Assembly: GCA_017591395.1 (NCBI GenBank)
Contig: WEDG01004025.1
Location: 169,515-233,514 of the forward strand
Reading direction: 5' to 3'
DNA: 64,000 bases
Origin: Schistocephalus solidus
Lineage: Eukaryota; Platyhelminthes; Cestoda; Diphyllobothriidea; Diphyllobothriidae
The notes below the pieces were generated by a model, which saw only the letters and a list, made by a program, of their open reading frames with translations, ran no database searches and was not told the origin of the DNA. This document shows, one piece after another, positions 20,769 through 35,300 of the stretch (position 1 is the first letter of the stretch; each line of letters opens with the position of its first letter). A program made the translations under genes and the position numbers.

Positions 20769-23449
20769 GGTGAGATCACCGCGTTACTTCATATTCTGTC
20801 AAGTTTAGATACTCCATGATAGATGAGTGTCTCCTGCGATTTTTTTCTGATGATAAGTTCGAGTGAGCGTCCGAAACCGCAGGCAATTGCACTTATTGCT
20901 ACAGCAACTGCGTATCCTTCTTTGGAAATGCTTCCTGGAAATCACCTGTTCGAAAAACAAAATGAGCCTTAAAAGAGCATGGCTATGGAGAAGAAAATAC
21001 AGTTAAGCGTTTGTTATGCGAATGATATGTAAAACGCCATGTTTGGTTTTCGACAAAGTCAAGCACGTTGAACACGTCCAAGGGCAGGGTTGTGGTATAT
21101 AAGGGAAAGCAAAATGCCTAGGAGAGATTTATATAATACTAGGTTTCGCAACTATGCCATCGAACACTGTGCTCCAAGTTGGTATAAAAAATGCTACAGC
21201 GGGGTCAAGCTGTTGTTGTTTCGCCCTAGATGACTAGTTCTGTGCATTGGGTTCCGTAGCTTCCCACGGTGTATTTTCCGAAGAGATGCTACTGCTATTA
21301 TCGAATCGGATGTAAGGGGACTTTGGTAGTGTGGTTTCGGGGACTCCAGATTATTGCCTCCATAGCGAGTCACAAAGTGGGAGGTAACTTAAGCACAAGA
21401 GAGAACCGAGCGTTCCCACTGAGTATGGTAGTCATGGCATGTAGATGAAGGACTTGAACTGATAGGGTGGGCAAGAACATTTGATGCTAGACTTCATGTC
21501 GTTTTCAGTGTCGGACTTAGCCAATGAGTATACTTGACTTTGAGACTTTGACATGCTAATGAGACAAGGCAAAGGGATGTGGGATTGAGGTGCAATCAAT
21601 TCGATTCTGTCCTTAGGTACCTCGTCATACAAAGCCAAGTCGGGGATTCGTGATTCTATCGAAAACGGCCTACAGTTGCAGCTCGCAATGTCATCAGCTG
21701 ATATGAAAATTTAATCTTCCGCAGGACTGATCGACAGTTTGTTCTGACTGAGGTCAGTGCTGGGTTCACGATCACCTCCAGTTACACGTACTTCACTTTG
21801 TCATCTGACCATGGTTGTTGTGGGAAGCAGCGTAGCTGCTCCCCAACCCATCCACAGTTAAACGGAATGGAGATCGCACATTGCTAGGTGGTTTTAAACA
21901 AAGTGTCAGTTCAATCAAAAAAAGTCCCGGTCAGAATGCGTGAAGATTGAGCGGCTGCAACGAGCCTCAGCTCCGTACTTGACGTGCTAACAACCAAGGC
22001 CGAAAGGAGAAGTGTTGATAGGAGGAACCAGTTGTTGGCTTGGGGGCATTACGAGCACACTGGAGCTTGAAAGTAGTCAGCAATTGGGTCAGCACTTTAA
22101 ATCAAGACTAACTACCGAGCACATAATAAAAGAAGGGAGGCGATCGTATAGGCTGTTGATAGTGTTTTGATTAGCAGTAATTAAACAAGTTGGCCAAGCG
22201 TGTTAAGGGAAACCGCAGCAAAGGGAAGCATAACCATAATTTGGAAACTGAAACGAAAACTCTACGTAAAATGTGACTTGCTTCTACTGAGAACAACGTT
22301 TCAGCTTAGGCTCCGGATGGACATTGGATTACAAGATACCTCGGTGTTCGAACATAGTCATTCAGCCAGTTTTTTTGCTTAAGGAGTAACCAATTACAAG
22401 TCAATAAATTTCTGCTACTGTAAATGTTTATAGGGTTCTTGTTGCAACGACCACAGTGGCCTGCGGAGACAGGATAACCCATGTTGTGCCCGCCATCCCA
22501 CACTGCGCACATCGCCTGCCAGAACTTGGACCACAAACAGGGGAGAGGCGCAAGATGAAGAGGGAAAGGGTACGACGATTGATTGCTGCCTTCTTCTCTT
22601 GTTGTGTAGCGCCTGAACACAGCTTGGACAGGCATTAATCGCACATCTGCACATATTTACAAATGCTTCGCTGTGGGCTATTCGGATGTACAGAAATCCA
22701 GTATAAGCTTTAAGCTATATATATCATGAATACTGTGAGTGGTAGCGTTCAGTTGACCTTCTAAAACCATGTATAGGTCCGAAGGACCGAAGTATTAAGA
22801 TCAGATGTTTTCCAATTTCCTTGATCAAATATGAATATGCACACCACAAGCCCAGAAGTTCAGCGTCAATGTGTTTTCAAGGTTAGCACACACAGCTGAC
22901 TAGATTTTCAGGAGTAACTTGCGGTTATGTAACGCAGGACAGAATCGTTAAACACCTCGTCAAGCACACAAGTATAAATAAAGGGAGAAAACAGGCTTAT
23001 AGAATCTACAGTGACCTTACACGTGCAAAATACCCAACTTTATGAAAGATGCCATAACGGGACGCTTTAAAATAATCCTTTTCCGCTTTAAAGTATTAAT
23101 GAATAACCTTAAGTGAATTTAAAACTTAAAGGAAATGTGAAAATTAGCATTATTTTATTGAGCAATACTAACTTTTAAAGAAAGGGACAAATTTTGAAAA
23201 CGTGGAAAATAACTGTAAATGCGAAAAATAAATTTAAATGGAATTGTACGGTGATAGCGTAAGCATACCATTTTCTTTATATTAAAAGAACTATTCTTTC
23301 TATTCTATTTTATTTACTGATATTTCTGGTATTGGATTACGATTAGATTCAGTCTTATATAAAATAAGAGGACAAAAAATATAAACTACCATAGAAAACT
23401 CTTAAAAAATGCTGATAGCCGCTATTGTCAAAAAAGGATTCCAAAACCA
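20769..23449. other. Unassigned sequence
   Basis: Mixed composition to about 22.7 kb with scattered frames of up to 112 codons (22306-22644, minus) and no motif. It is AT-rich from 22.7 to 23.45 kb. Nothing here supports a gene. Confidence 0.4.
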
Positions 23450-24132
23450 TTAAAGCTGTTCGGCCGCCTTCCAAAACGCCAGGAAATCAAGGGTTCTACA
23501 CTTGCGCGAGAAGTCCATCGGAAAGCATTGACTGCATTTTCTAATGAGGTCATTCAATGCCTGTGAAAACCTCTTCACACCCAATATCCACTGATGGAGT
23601 AACTTCCGCATTACGCCCAAGTACACAAGGTGTACGTAGTCTATTGGAAAGCATCCAACCATGTCTATAGGTGGCTCTTCGAAAGTCGATATGCCTTTGC
23701 TGTTAAGTTCCTGCGTTCAAGATCGAAGCGTACGGTCGTCCCGAAGACGTCTACTGTGAACCGTAAACGTCATTCAGTTTGTAAAAGAAATTCCGATATG
23801 AGAGTATGCACAGTGTTTTCGGTTATCTTCACGAAATGACATACCTGTCGAATCCATAGTAACATTTGTGTGTCTTCAACTGTCGGACATATGAGCGGGC
23901 TGGTGAGTCGCGGATAACATGGGATAATTGAACTTTCATTATGTTCCCTGTTTGTGGGACCCACATGTCAATTCCCAAAATGTCTTTCAATTAATCAATG
24001 CAGTCTCTTAGAAACTCATCTGGTGGCTCCGGCTTGCCGAACCCAGAGAACACACCAACCACAAGCGGCTTAATGACTGCCGGGTAATTTACCCGAGCAA
24101 GGATTGGCCAGATACATTGACCTGATCCTTGG
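23450..24132 (-). pseudogene. CACTA/EnSpm-type transposase fragment (animal TNP2-like)
   Basis: Reading leftwards from 24132 the minus strand gives GSGQCIWPILARVNY, VIKPLVVGVFSGFGKPE, then a TAA. It continues with LKDILGIDMWVPQ, VIRDSPARSYVRQLKTHKCY, a disturbed stretch, RRLRDDRTLRS-stop-TQELN, PIDMVGCFPIDYVHLVYLGV and MRKLLHQWILG. The series ends with MDFSRKCRTLDFLAFWKAAE. The order WPIL, KP, D-x-PAR, K-x-H-x-x-YYG, LR-D, FP-DY-HLV-LGVM-K-L and F-RK-R-LD is that of animal CACTA/EnSpm transposases. At least three stops and a disturbed stretch near 23.83 kb inactivate it. The C-terminal part after WKAAE is missing, and no terminal CACTA repeats were found nearby. Confidence 0.8.
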
Positions 24133-25279
24133 AGTACGCAGAAGCATTCTTGGGTCCTTCGGAACCTCTGGATGTTAGGGGCGGAGCATATCCCGCAAAG
24201 CTTGAACGGTTGCTAGCGGAATGTTTGTCTTCAGATAGACGTCCTACGAATCCGCGAGGAAGCATCTGCCGTGTACTTTGCTCGTGTTTCGTTAGCCCAA
24301 TAGATTCTACATCCAAATCATACTTATATCGTAGAAACATCGGGAAAAGTTTCAAGCATTTGAAGTTCTGGTGAGGGGTATTCCGCTGATGACGTAGATG
24401 GCAAAGGACCGTCCGCTTCTTCGGTCGCGGCATAATAGGTCCTTTTTGCACGTATTATCCGCCTACCGACGTTGTTCGACTTGATTCCGTAATACTTCTG
24501 CACCAAGAAGGTGCTTATAAAGTTCACGTTCATTATGGCTGGTGTGAAAGTAGGCATTTTGGCAACTCACGCCAATATGCACTGTAGCGTCCAAGGATAT
24601 CAAGGATAGCGCACACTGGAGTATATCACTAGGACCATATTTAGCCATATAATGTCGGCAGAATCGTTAAGCACTATCACACACCCATGCATAGATAGAA
24701 GGCGAGAATAAGTTCATAACATAACAGTAACAAATTGAGTATAAAAATAAAAGCGAATAATGGGGACCTGTACAACTGATCCATTTGGAGTGGGAGGCTG
24801 TCACGAATGATCAGTTAGATAACGGTGGGGAGTGCAGTGCTCTTAGCAAATTTGGGTGAGGGTCGTGGAGATGCTGACGATCAGGGACTTGCGAAACAGT
24901 ACGATAGCTGTAACGAGGGGAGATGTCAGAGGTAAGGGAGGGACGGAAAACCGACCATCTTCACAGACCATCGATTACACCATTCCCATCCGGGATCCAC
25001 CCGAAGTGTGCCCAGTCCATTCAAAACATTCTGTCTGAACTGTGGTCTGTTAGAGCACTTAACAGGGCTGGCAAATAAGTGCCCTCCAAATGACTAGTAA
25101 ATCAAAACATCCAATTAAATCAGCTAATCATAGTCCCCACTAACTACGCTTGTACACAATTTTATCTGGTATCTATTGTAAATTTGAATTCAAAAAATTA
25201 AATACATCAATAATATTCAGCACGGGTAACTTCTCAAGTCTTTGCGATAAACCTGACCATAGCTAAAAAATCTGACGGG
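24133..25279. other. Unassigned; possible N-terminal remnant of the CACTA element, then AT-rich flank
   Basis: Minus-strand frames at 24089-24557 contain Ser/Pro/Glu-rich segments (DGPLPSTSSAEYP) of the kind found before the transposase core, but I cannot align them. From 24.7 kb to the array there is AT-rich sequence without signals. Confidence 0.3.
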
Positions 25280-25440
25280 TCCAGGCCCCTTCAAAGCCCC
25301 TCTAAGCCCCCTTTATGGACGGGGGCCAATTTTCTAGAGTAAGAAAGCAATTTGCTGCATGATTGTATTTTCACATTGAATATAATTCAATTATCATGTA
25401 AATAGACATGTCAACAGTATATATTGCCTCTTCAATAAGC
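25280..25440 (+). repeat. Left edge unit, A/B hybrid
   Basis: The first unit has B-like agcccc and ttttctagagtaagaaagc, followed by an A-like ttttcacattgaatataatt and gtcaacagtatatattgcc. It is more diverged than its neighbours and resembles the unit at the opposite edge (53.63-53.82 kb). Confidence 0.75.
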
Positions 25441-28400
25441 GGGAGACCTACTTCAGAACCGAGGGGGCCAGATACGTTATTTCCCGTCTGAGCTCACCCT
25501 TCCTCTCTTTAAGAACGGACCCCAATTTTCTCGATTAATTAAGCGATTTGCTGCATGAATTTTTGACTTTTCACATTTCAATATAATACTATTATCCATT
25601 TAAATAGACATGTCAACAGTAAATATTGCCTCTTTAATAAGCGGGAGACCAACTTCAGAACCGAGGGGGCCAGATACTTTATTTCCCGTCTGAGCCCACC
25701 CTTCCTTTCTCAATGAACGGACCCCGATTTTCTCGATTAATTAAGCAATTTGCTGCATGAATTTGTGAATTTTCACATTTAAATATAATACTATTATCAT
25801 TTTAAATAGACATGTCAACAGTAAAATATTGCCTCTTTAATAAGCGGGAGACCAACTTCAGAACCGAGGGGGCCAGATACTTTATTTCCTGTCCGAGCCC
25901 ACCCTTTCTTTCTCAAAGAACGGACCCCAATTTTCTCGATTAATTAAGCAATTTGCTGCATGAATGTTTGAATTTTCACATTTAAATATAATACTATTAT
26001 CATGTAAATAGACATGTCAACAGTATATATTGCCTCTTTAATAAGCGGGAGACCAACTTCAGAACCGAGGGGGCCAGATAATTTATTTCCCGTCTGAGCC
26101 CACCCTTCCTCTCTCAAAGTACGGACCCCACTTTTCTCGATTAAATAAGCAATTTGCTGCATGAATGTTTGAATTTTCACATTTAAATATAATACTATTA
26201 TCATGTAAATAGACATGACAACAGTATATATTGCCCCTTTAATAAGCAAGAGACCTACTTCAGAACCGAGGGGGCCAGATACTTTATTTCCCGTCCGAGC
26301 CCACCCTTCCTCTCTCAAAGAACGGACCCCAATTTTCTCGATTAAATAAGCAATTTGCTGCATGAATGTTTAAATTTTCACATTTAAATATAAATTACTA
26401 TTATCATGTAAATAGACATGTCAACAGTAAATATTTCCCCTTCAATAAGCGGGAGACCAACTTCAGAACCGAGGGGGCCAGATACTTTATTTACCGTCTG
26501 AACCCACCCTTCCTCTCTCAAAGAACGGACCCCAATTTTCTCGATTAATTAAGCAATTTGCTGCATGAATGTTTGAATTTTCACATTTAAATATAATACT
26601 ATTATCATGTAAATAGACATGTCAACAGTATATATTGCCTCTTCAATAAGCGGGAGACCTACTTCAGAACCGAGGGGGCCAGACACGTTATTTCCCGTCT
26701 GAGCTCACCCTTCCTCTCTTTAAGAACGGACCCCAATTTTCTCGATTAATTAAGCGATTTGCTGCATGAATTTTTGACTTTTCACATTTCAATATAATAC
26801 TATAATCATTTAAATAGACATGTCAACAGTAAATATTGCCTCTTTAATAAGCGGGAGACCAACTTCAGAACCGAGGGGGCCAGATACTTTATTTCCCGTC
26901 TGAGCCCACCCTTCCTTTCTCAATGAACGGACCCCGATTTTCTCGATTAATTAAGCAATTTGCTGCATGAATTTGTGAATTTTCACATTTAAATATAATA
27001 CTATTATCATTTAAATAGACATGTCAACAGTAAATATTGCCTCTTTAATAAGCGGGAGACCAACTTCAGAACCGAGGGGGCCAGATACTTTATTTCCCGT
27101 CCGAGCCCACCCTTTCTTTCTCAAAGAACGGACCCCAATTTTCTCGATTAATTAAGCAATTTGCTGCATGAATGTTTGAATTTTCACATTTAAATATAAT
27201 ACTATTATCATGTAAATAGACATGTCAACAGTATATATTGCCTCTTTAATAAGCGGGAGACCAACTTCAGAACCGAGGAGGCCAGATAATTTATTTCCCG
27301 TCTGAGCCCACCCTTCCTCTCTCTAAGTACGGACCCCACTTTTCTCGATTAAATAAGCAATTTGCTGCATGAATGTTTGAATTTTCACATTTAAATATAA
27401 TACTATTATCATGTAAATAGACATGACAACAGTATATATTGCCCCTTTAATAAGCAAGAGACCTACTTCAGAACCGAGGGGGCCAGATACTTTATTTCCC
27501 GTCCGAGCCCACCCTTTCTTTCTCAAAGAACGGACCCCAATTTTCTCGATTAATTAAGCAATTTGCTGCATGAATGTTTGAATTTTCACATTTAAATATA
27601 ATACTATTATCATGTAAATAGACATGTCAACAGTATATATTGCCTCTTTAATAAGCGGGAGACCAACTTCAGAACCGAGGGGGCCAGATAATTTATTTCC
27701 CCGTCCGAGCCCACCCTTCCCTCTCCTCAAAGAACGGACCCCACTTTTCTCGATTAAATAAGCAATTTGCTGCATGAATGTTTGAATTTTCACATTTAAA
27801 TATAATACTATTATCATGTAAATAGACATGACAACAGTATATATTGCCCCTTTAATAAGCGGGAGACCAACTTCAGAACCGAGGGGGCCAGATAATTTAT
27901 TTCCCGTCTGAGCCCACCCTTCCCTCCTCTCAAAGAACGGACCCCAATTTTTCTCGATTAAATAAGCAATTTGCTGCATGAATGTTTAAATTTTCACATT
28001 TAAATATAATTACTATTATCATGTAAATAGACATGACAACAGTATATATTTCCCCTTCAATAAGCGGGAGACCAACTTCAGAACCGAGGGGGCCAGATAC
28101 TTTATTTACCGTCTGAACCCACCCTTCCTCTCTCAAAGAACGGACCCCAATTTTCTCGATTAATTAAGCAATTTGCTGCATAAATGTTTGAATTTTCACA
28201 TTTAAATATAATACTATTATCATGTAAATAGACATGTCAACAGTATATATTGCCTCTTCAATAAGCGGGAGACCTACTTCAGAACCGAGGGGGCCAGATA
28301 CTTTATTTCCCGTCTGAGCCCACCCTTTCTCAATGATCGGACCCCAATTTTCTCGATTAATTAAGCAATTTGCTGCATAAATGTTTACATTTTCACATTT

Positions 28401-31400
28401 AAATAATATACTTTTATCATGTAAATAGACATGTCAACAGTATATATTGCCTCTTCAATAAGCGGGAGACCAACTTCAGAACCGAGGGGGCCAGATACTT
28501 TATTTACCGTCTGAACCCACCCTTCCTCTCTCAAAGAACGGACCCCACTTTTCTCGATTAAATAAGCAATTTGCTGCATGAATGTTTGAATTTTCACATT
28601 TAAATATAATACTATTATCATGTAAATAGACATGACAACAGTATATATTGCCCCTTTAATAAGCAAAAGACCTACTTCAGAACAGAGGGGGCCAGATACT
28701 TTATTTTCCGTCTGAGCCCACCCTTCCTCTCTCAAAGAACGGACCCCAATTTTCTCGATTAAATAAGCAATTTGCTACATGAATGTTTGAATTTTCACAT
28801 TTAAATATAATACTATTATCATGTAAATAGACATGTCAACAGTATATATTGCCTCTTTAATAAGCGAGAGACCAACTTCAGAACCGAGGGGGCCAGATAA
28901 TTTATTTCCCGTCTGAGCCCACCCTTCCTCTCTCAAAGTACGGACCCCACTTTTCTCGATTAAATAAGCAATTTGCTGCATGAATGTTTGAATTTTCACA
29001 TTTAAATATAATACTATTATCATGTAAATAGACATGACAACAGTATATATTGCCCCTTCAATAAGCGGGAGACCAACTTCAGAACCGAGGGGGCCAGATA
29101 CTTTATTTCCCGTCTGAGCCCACCCTTCCTCTCTCAAAGAACGGACCCCAATTTTCTCGATTAAATAAGCAATTTGCTGCATGAATGTTTAAATTTTCAC
29201 ATTTAAATATAATTACTATTATCATGCAAATAGACATGTCAACAGTAAATATTTCCCCTTCAATAAGCGGGAGACCAACTTCAGAACCGAGGGGGCCAGA
29301 TACTTTATTTACCGTCTGAACCCACCCTTCCTCTCTCAAAGTACGGACCCCACTTTTCTCGATTAAATAAGCAATTTGCTGCATGAATGTTTGAATTTTC
29401 ACATTTAAATATAATACTATTATCATGTAAATAGACATGACAACAGTATATATTGCCCCTTTAATAAGCAAGAGACCTACTTCAGAACCGAGGGGGCCAG
29501 ATACTTTATTTCCCGTCTGAGCCCACCCTTCCTCTCTCAAAGAACGGACCCCAATTTTCTCGATTAATTAAGCAATTTGCTGCATGAATGTTTAAATTTT
29601 CACATTTAAATATAATTACTATTATCATGTAAATAGACATGTCAACAGTATATATTTCCCCTTCAATAAGCGGGAGACCAACTTCAGAACCGAGGGGGCC
29701 AGATACTTTATTTACCGTCTGAACCCACCCTTCCTCTCTCAAAGAACGGACCCCAATTTTCTCGATTAATTAAGCAATTTGCTGCATGAATGTTTGAATT
29801 TTCACATTTTAATATAATACTATTATCATGTAAATAGACATGTCAACAGTATATATTGCCTCTTTAATAAGCGGGAGACCAACTTCAGAACCGAGGGGGC
29901 CAGATAATTTATTTCCCGTCTGAGCCTACCCTTCCTCTCTCAAAGTACGGACCCCACTTTTCTCGATTAAATAAGCAATTTGCTACATGAATGTTTGAAT
30001 TTTCACATTTAAATATAATACTATTATCATGTAAATAGACATGTCAACAGTATATATTGCCTCTTTAATAAGCGGGAGACCAACTTCAGAACCGAGGGGG
30101 CCAGATAATTTATTTTCCGTCTGAGCCCACCCTTCCTCTCTCAAAGAACGGACCCCAATTTTCTCGATTAAATAAGCAATTTGCTACATGAATGTTTGAA
30201 TTTTCACATTTAAATATAATACTATTATCATGTAAATAGACATGTCAACAGTATATATTGCCTCTTTAATAAGCGGGAGACCAACTTCAGAACCGAGGGG
30301 GCCAGATAATTTATTTCCCGTCTGAGCCCACCCTTCCTCTTTCAAAGTACGGACCCCACTTTTCTCGATTAAATAAGCAATTTGCTGCATGAATGTTTGA
30401 ATTTTCACATTTAAATATAATACTATTATCATGTAAATAGACATGACAACAGTATATATTGCCCTTTAATTAGCAAAGAGACCTACTTCAGAACCGAGGG
30501 GGCCAGATACTTTATTTCCCGTCTGAGCCCACCCTTCCTCTCTCAAAGAACGGACCCCAATTTTCTCGATTAAATAAGCAATTTGCTGCATGAATGTTTA
30601 AATTTTTCACATTTAAATATAATTACTATTATCATGTAAAATAGACATGTCAACAGTAAATATTTCCCCTTCAATAAGCGGGAGACCAACTTCAGAACCG
30701 AGGGGGCCAGATGCTTTTATTTACCGTCTGAACCCACCCTTCCTCTCTCAAAGAACGGACCCCAATTTTCTCGATTAATTAAGCAATTTGCTGCATGAAT
30801 GTTTGAATTTTCACATTTAAATATAATACTATTATCATGTAAATAGACATGTCAACAGTATATATTGCCTCTTCAATAAGCGGGAGACCAACTTCAGAAC
30901 CGAGGGGGCCAGATACTTTATTTCCCGTCTGAGCCCACCCTTTCTCAATGATCGGACCCCAATTTTCTCGATTTATTAAGCAATTTGCTGCATAAATGTT
31001 TACATTTTCACATTTAAATATAATACTATTATCATGTTAATAGACATGTCAACAGTATATATTGCCTCTTCAATAAGCGGGAGACCAACTTCAGAACCGA
31101 GGGGGCCAGATAATTTATTTCCCGTCTGAGCCCACCCTTCCTCTCTCAAAGTACGGACCCCACTTTTCTCGATTAAATAAGCAATTTGCTGCATGAATGT
31201 TTGAATTTTCACATTTAAATATAATACTATTATCATGTAAATAGACATGACAACAGTATATATTGCCCCTTTAATAAGCAAGAGACCTACTTCAGAACTG
31301 AGGGGGCCAGATACTTTATTTCCCGTCTGATCCCACCCTTCCTCTCTCAAAGAACGGACCCCAATTTTCTCGATTAAATAAGCAATTTGCTGCATGAATG

Positions 31401-32310
31401 TTTGAATTTTCACATTTTAAATATAATACTATTATCATGTAAATAGACATGTCAACAGTATATATTGCCTCTTCAATAAGCGGGAGACCAACTTCAGAAC
31501 CGAGGGGGCCAGATAATTTATTTCCCCGTCTGAGCCCACCCTTCCTCTCTCAAAGTACGGACTCCACTTTTCTCGATTAAATAAGCAATTTGCTGCATGA
31601 ATGTTTGAATTTTTCACATTTAAATATAATACTATTATCATGTAAATAGACATGACAACAGTATATATTGCCCCTTTAATAAGCAAGAGACCTACTTCAG
31701 AACCGAGGGGCCAGATACTTTATTTCCCGTCTGAGCCCACCCCTTCCTCTCTCAAAGAACGGACCCCAATTTTTCTCGATTAATTAAGCAATTTGCTGCA
31801 TGAATGTTTAAATTTTTCACATTTAAATATAATTACTATTATCATGTAAATAGACATGTCAACAGTATATATTTTCCCCTTCAATAAGCGGGAGACCAAC
31901 TTCAGAACCGAGGGGGCCAGATACTTTGTTACCGTCTGAACCCACCCTTCCTCTCAAAGAACGGACCCCAATTTTTCTCGATTAATTAAAGCAATTTGCT
32001 GCATGAATGTTTGAATTTTTCACATTTTAATATAATACTATTATCATGTAAATAGACATGTCAACAGTATATATTGCCTCTTCAATAAGCGGGAGACCAA
32101 ACTTAAGAACCAAGGGGGACAGATTCTTTATTTCCCGTCGAGCCCACCCTTCCTCTCTCAAAGAACAAACCCCAATTTTCCCGATTATATAAGCAATTTG
32201 CTGCATGAATGTTTAAATTTTCACATTTAAATATAATACTATTATCATGTAAATAGACATGTCAACAGTATATGTTGCCTCTCCAATTAGCGGGAGATCT
32301 ACTTCAGAAC
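25440..32310 (+). repeat. Satellite subfamily A block
   Basis: About 34 highly similar units marked by gaattttcacatttaaatat, gacatgtcaacagtatat, cttyaataagcgggagacc, tttatttcccgtctgagccc and ttttctcgattaat. There is no long C-run. Variation between units is mostly single-base (aagcaagagacct versus aagcgggagacc), with short homopolymer indels rising after about 30.6 kb. Confidence 0.93.
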
Positions 32311-35300
32311 CGAGGGGGCTAGATCGCCTTTTTCCCCTCAGAGCCCCCTTACCCACCCCCCAAATGACGGACCCCAAATTTCTAGAATGAAAAAGCAATT
32401 TGCCGAACGAATGTTTTTTATTATTAAAAAATCATTCAATTATCATGTTAACAGACATGTAAACGGTATATATTGCCTCTCGAATAAGCGGGAGATCTTT
32501 TTCAGAACCGAGGGGGTCATATCGCTTATTTCCCCTCCGAGCCCCCCCTACCCCCTCCCCAAATGACGGACCCCAAATGTATAGAATAAAAAAGCAATTT
32601 GCCGGATGAACGTTTGTTTTTTATTATTAAAATATAATTCAATTATCATCTTAACAGACATGTAAACGGTATATATTGCCTCTCCAATTAGCGGGAGATC
32701 TACTTAAGAACCAAGGGGGTCATATCGCTTATTTCCTCTCCGAGCCCCCCCTACCCCCTCCCCAAATGACGGACCCCAAATTTCTAGAATAAAAAAGCAA
32801 TTTTCCGAACGAATGTTTGTTTTATATTATTAAAATATAATTCAATTATCATGTAAACAGACATGTAAACGGTATATGTTGCCGCTCCAAATAGCGGGAG
32901 ATCTACTTCAGAACCGAGGGGGCTAGATCGCCTTTTTCCCCTCAGAGCCCCCCTAACCCACCCCTCAAATGACGGACCCCAAATTTCTTGAATAAAAAAG
33001 CAATTTTCCGAACGAATGTTTGTTTTATTTTATTAAAATATAATTCAATTATCATGTAAACAGACATGTAAACGGTATATGTTGCCGCTCCAATTAGCGG
33101 GAGATCTACTTCAGAACCAAGGGGGTCATATCGCTTATTTCCTCTCCGAGCCCCCCCTACCCCCTCCCCAAATGACGGACCCCAAATTTCTAGAATAAAA
33201 AAGCAATTTTCCGAACGAATGTTTGTTTTAGATTATTAAAATATAATTCAATTATCATGTAAACAGACATGTAAACGGTATATGTTGCCTCTCCAATTAG
33301 CGGGAGATCTACTTCAGAACCGAGGGGGCTAGATCGCCTTTTTCCCCTCCGAGCCCCCCTAACCCACCCTCCAAATTACGGACCCCAAATTTCTAGAATA
33401 AAAAAGCTATTTGCCGCATGAATGTTTTTTTTATTATTAAAATATAATTCAATTATCATGTAAATAGACATGTAATCGGTATATATTGCCTCACCAATTA
33501 GCGGGAGATCAACTTCAGAACCAAGGGGGCCAGTTTTCTTATTTTCCCTCCGAGCCCCCCTTCGCCCCCCCCCCCAAATGACAAAACCGAAATTTCTAGA
33601 ATAAAAAAGCAATTTTCTGCACGAATGTTTGTTTTTTATTAGTAAAATCTAATTTAATTATCATATAAATAGACATGTAAACGGTATATATTGCCTCTCC
33701 AATTAGCGGGAGATCTAATTCAGAACCGAGGGGGCCAGATCGCTTATTTACTCCGAGCCCCCTACGCCCTCCCCCTGAAATGACGGACCCCAAATTTCGT
33801 GAATAAAAAAATGCAATTTGCCGCATGAATGTTTGTTTTTTATTATTAAAATATAATTCAATTATCATGTAAACAGACATGTGAACGGTATATGTTGCCT
33901 CTCCAATTAGCGGGAGATCTACTTCAGAACCGAGGAGGCCAGATCGTTTATTTCCCCTCCGAGCCCCCTACGCCCCCCAAAATGACAAACACCAAATTTC
34001 TAGAATAAAAAAGCAAATTTCCGAACGAAAGTTTGTTTTTATTATTAAAATATAATTCAATTATCATGTAAACAGACATGTTAACGGTATATGTTGCCTC
34101 TCCAATTAGCGGGAGATCTACTTCAGAACCGAGGAGGCCCGATCGCCTATTTCCCCTCCGAGCCCCCTACGCCCCCCCCCCCAAATAACGGACCCCAAAT
34201 TTCTAGAATAAAAAAGAAATTGGCCGCATGAACCTTTGTTTTTTATTATTAAAATATAATTCAATTATCATGTAAACAGACATGTTAACGGTATATGTTG
34301 CCTCTCCAATTAGCGGGACATCTACTTCACAACCGAGGGGGCCAGATCGTCTATTTCCTCCGAGCTTCCCTACGCCCCCCCAAATGACGGACCCCAAATT
34401 TCTAGAATGAAAAAGCAATTTGCCGCACGAATGATTGTTTTTATTATTAAAATATAATTCATTTATCATGTAAACAGACATGTAAACGGTATATGTTGCC
34501 TCTCCAATTAGCGGGAGATCTACTTCAGAACCGACGGGGTTATATCGTTTTTTTTCCCTCCGAGCCCCCCTATGCCCACCCCCCCCCCAAATGACGGACC
34601 CAAAATTTCTTGAATAAAAAAGGAAGTTGCCGGATGATTGTTTGTTTTTTTTATTAAAATATAATTCAATTATCATGTCAACAGACATGTAAACGGTATA
34701 TGTTGCCTATCCAATTAGCGGGAGATCTACTTCAGAACCGAGGGGGTCATATCGTTTATTTCCCCTCCGAGCCACCTATGCCCCCCCAAATGACGGACCC
34801 CAAATTTCTAGAATAAAAAAGCAATTTTCTGGACGAATATTTGTTTTTTATTATTAAAATATAATTCAATTATCATGTAAACAGACATGTTACCGGTATA
34901 TGTTACCTCTCCAATTAGCGGGAGATCTACTTCAGAACCGAGGGGTTCATATCGCTTATTTCCCCTCCGAGCCCCCCTACGCCCTCCCCCCTGAAATGAC
35001 GGACCCCAAATTTCGTGAATAAAAATGCAATTTGCCGCATGAATGTTTGTTTTTTATTATTAAAATATAATTCAATTATCATGTAAACAGACATGTGAAC
35101 GGTATATGTTGCCTCTCCAATTAGCGGGAGATCTACTTCAGAACCGAGGAGGCCAGATCGTTTATTTCCCCTCCGAGCCCCCCTACGCCCCCCCCCCCCA
35201 AATGACAAACACCAAATTTCTAGAATAAAAAAGCAAATTTCCGAACGAAAGTTTGTTTTTATTATTAAAATATAATTCAATTATCATGTAAACAGACATG

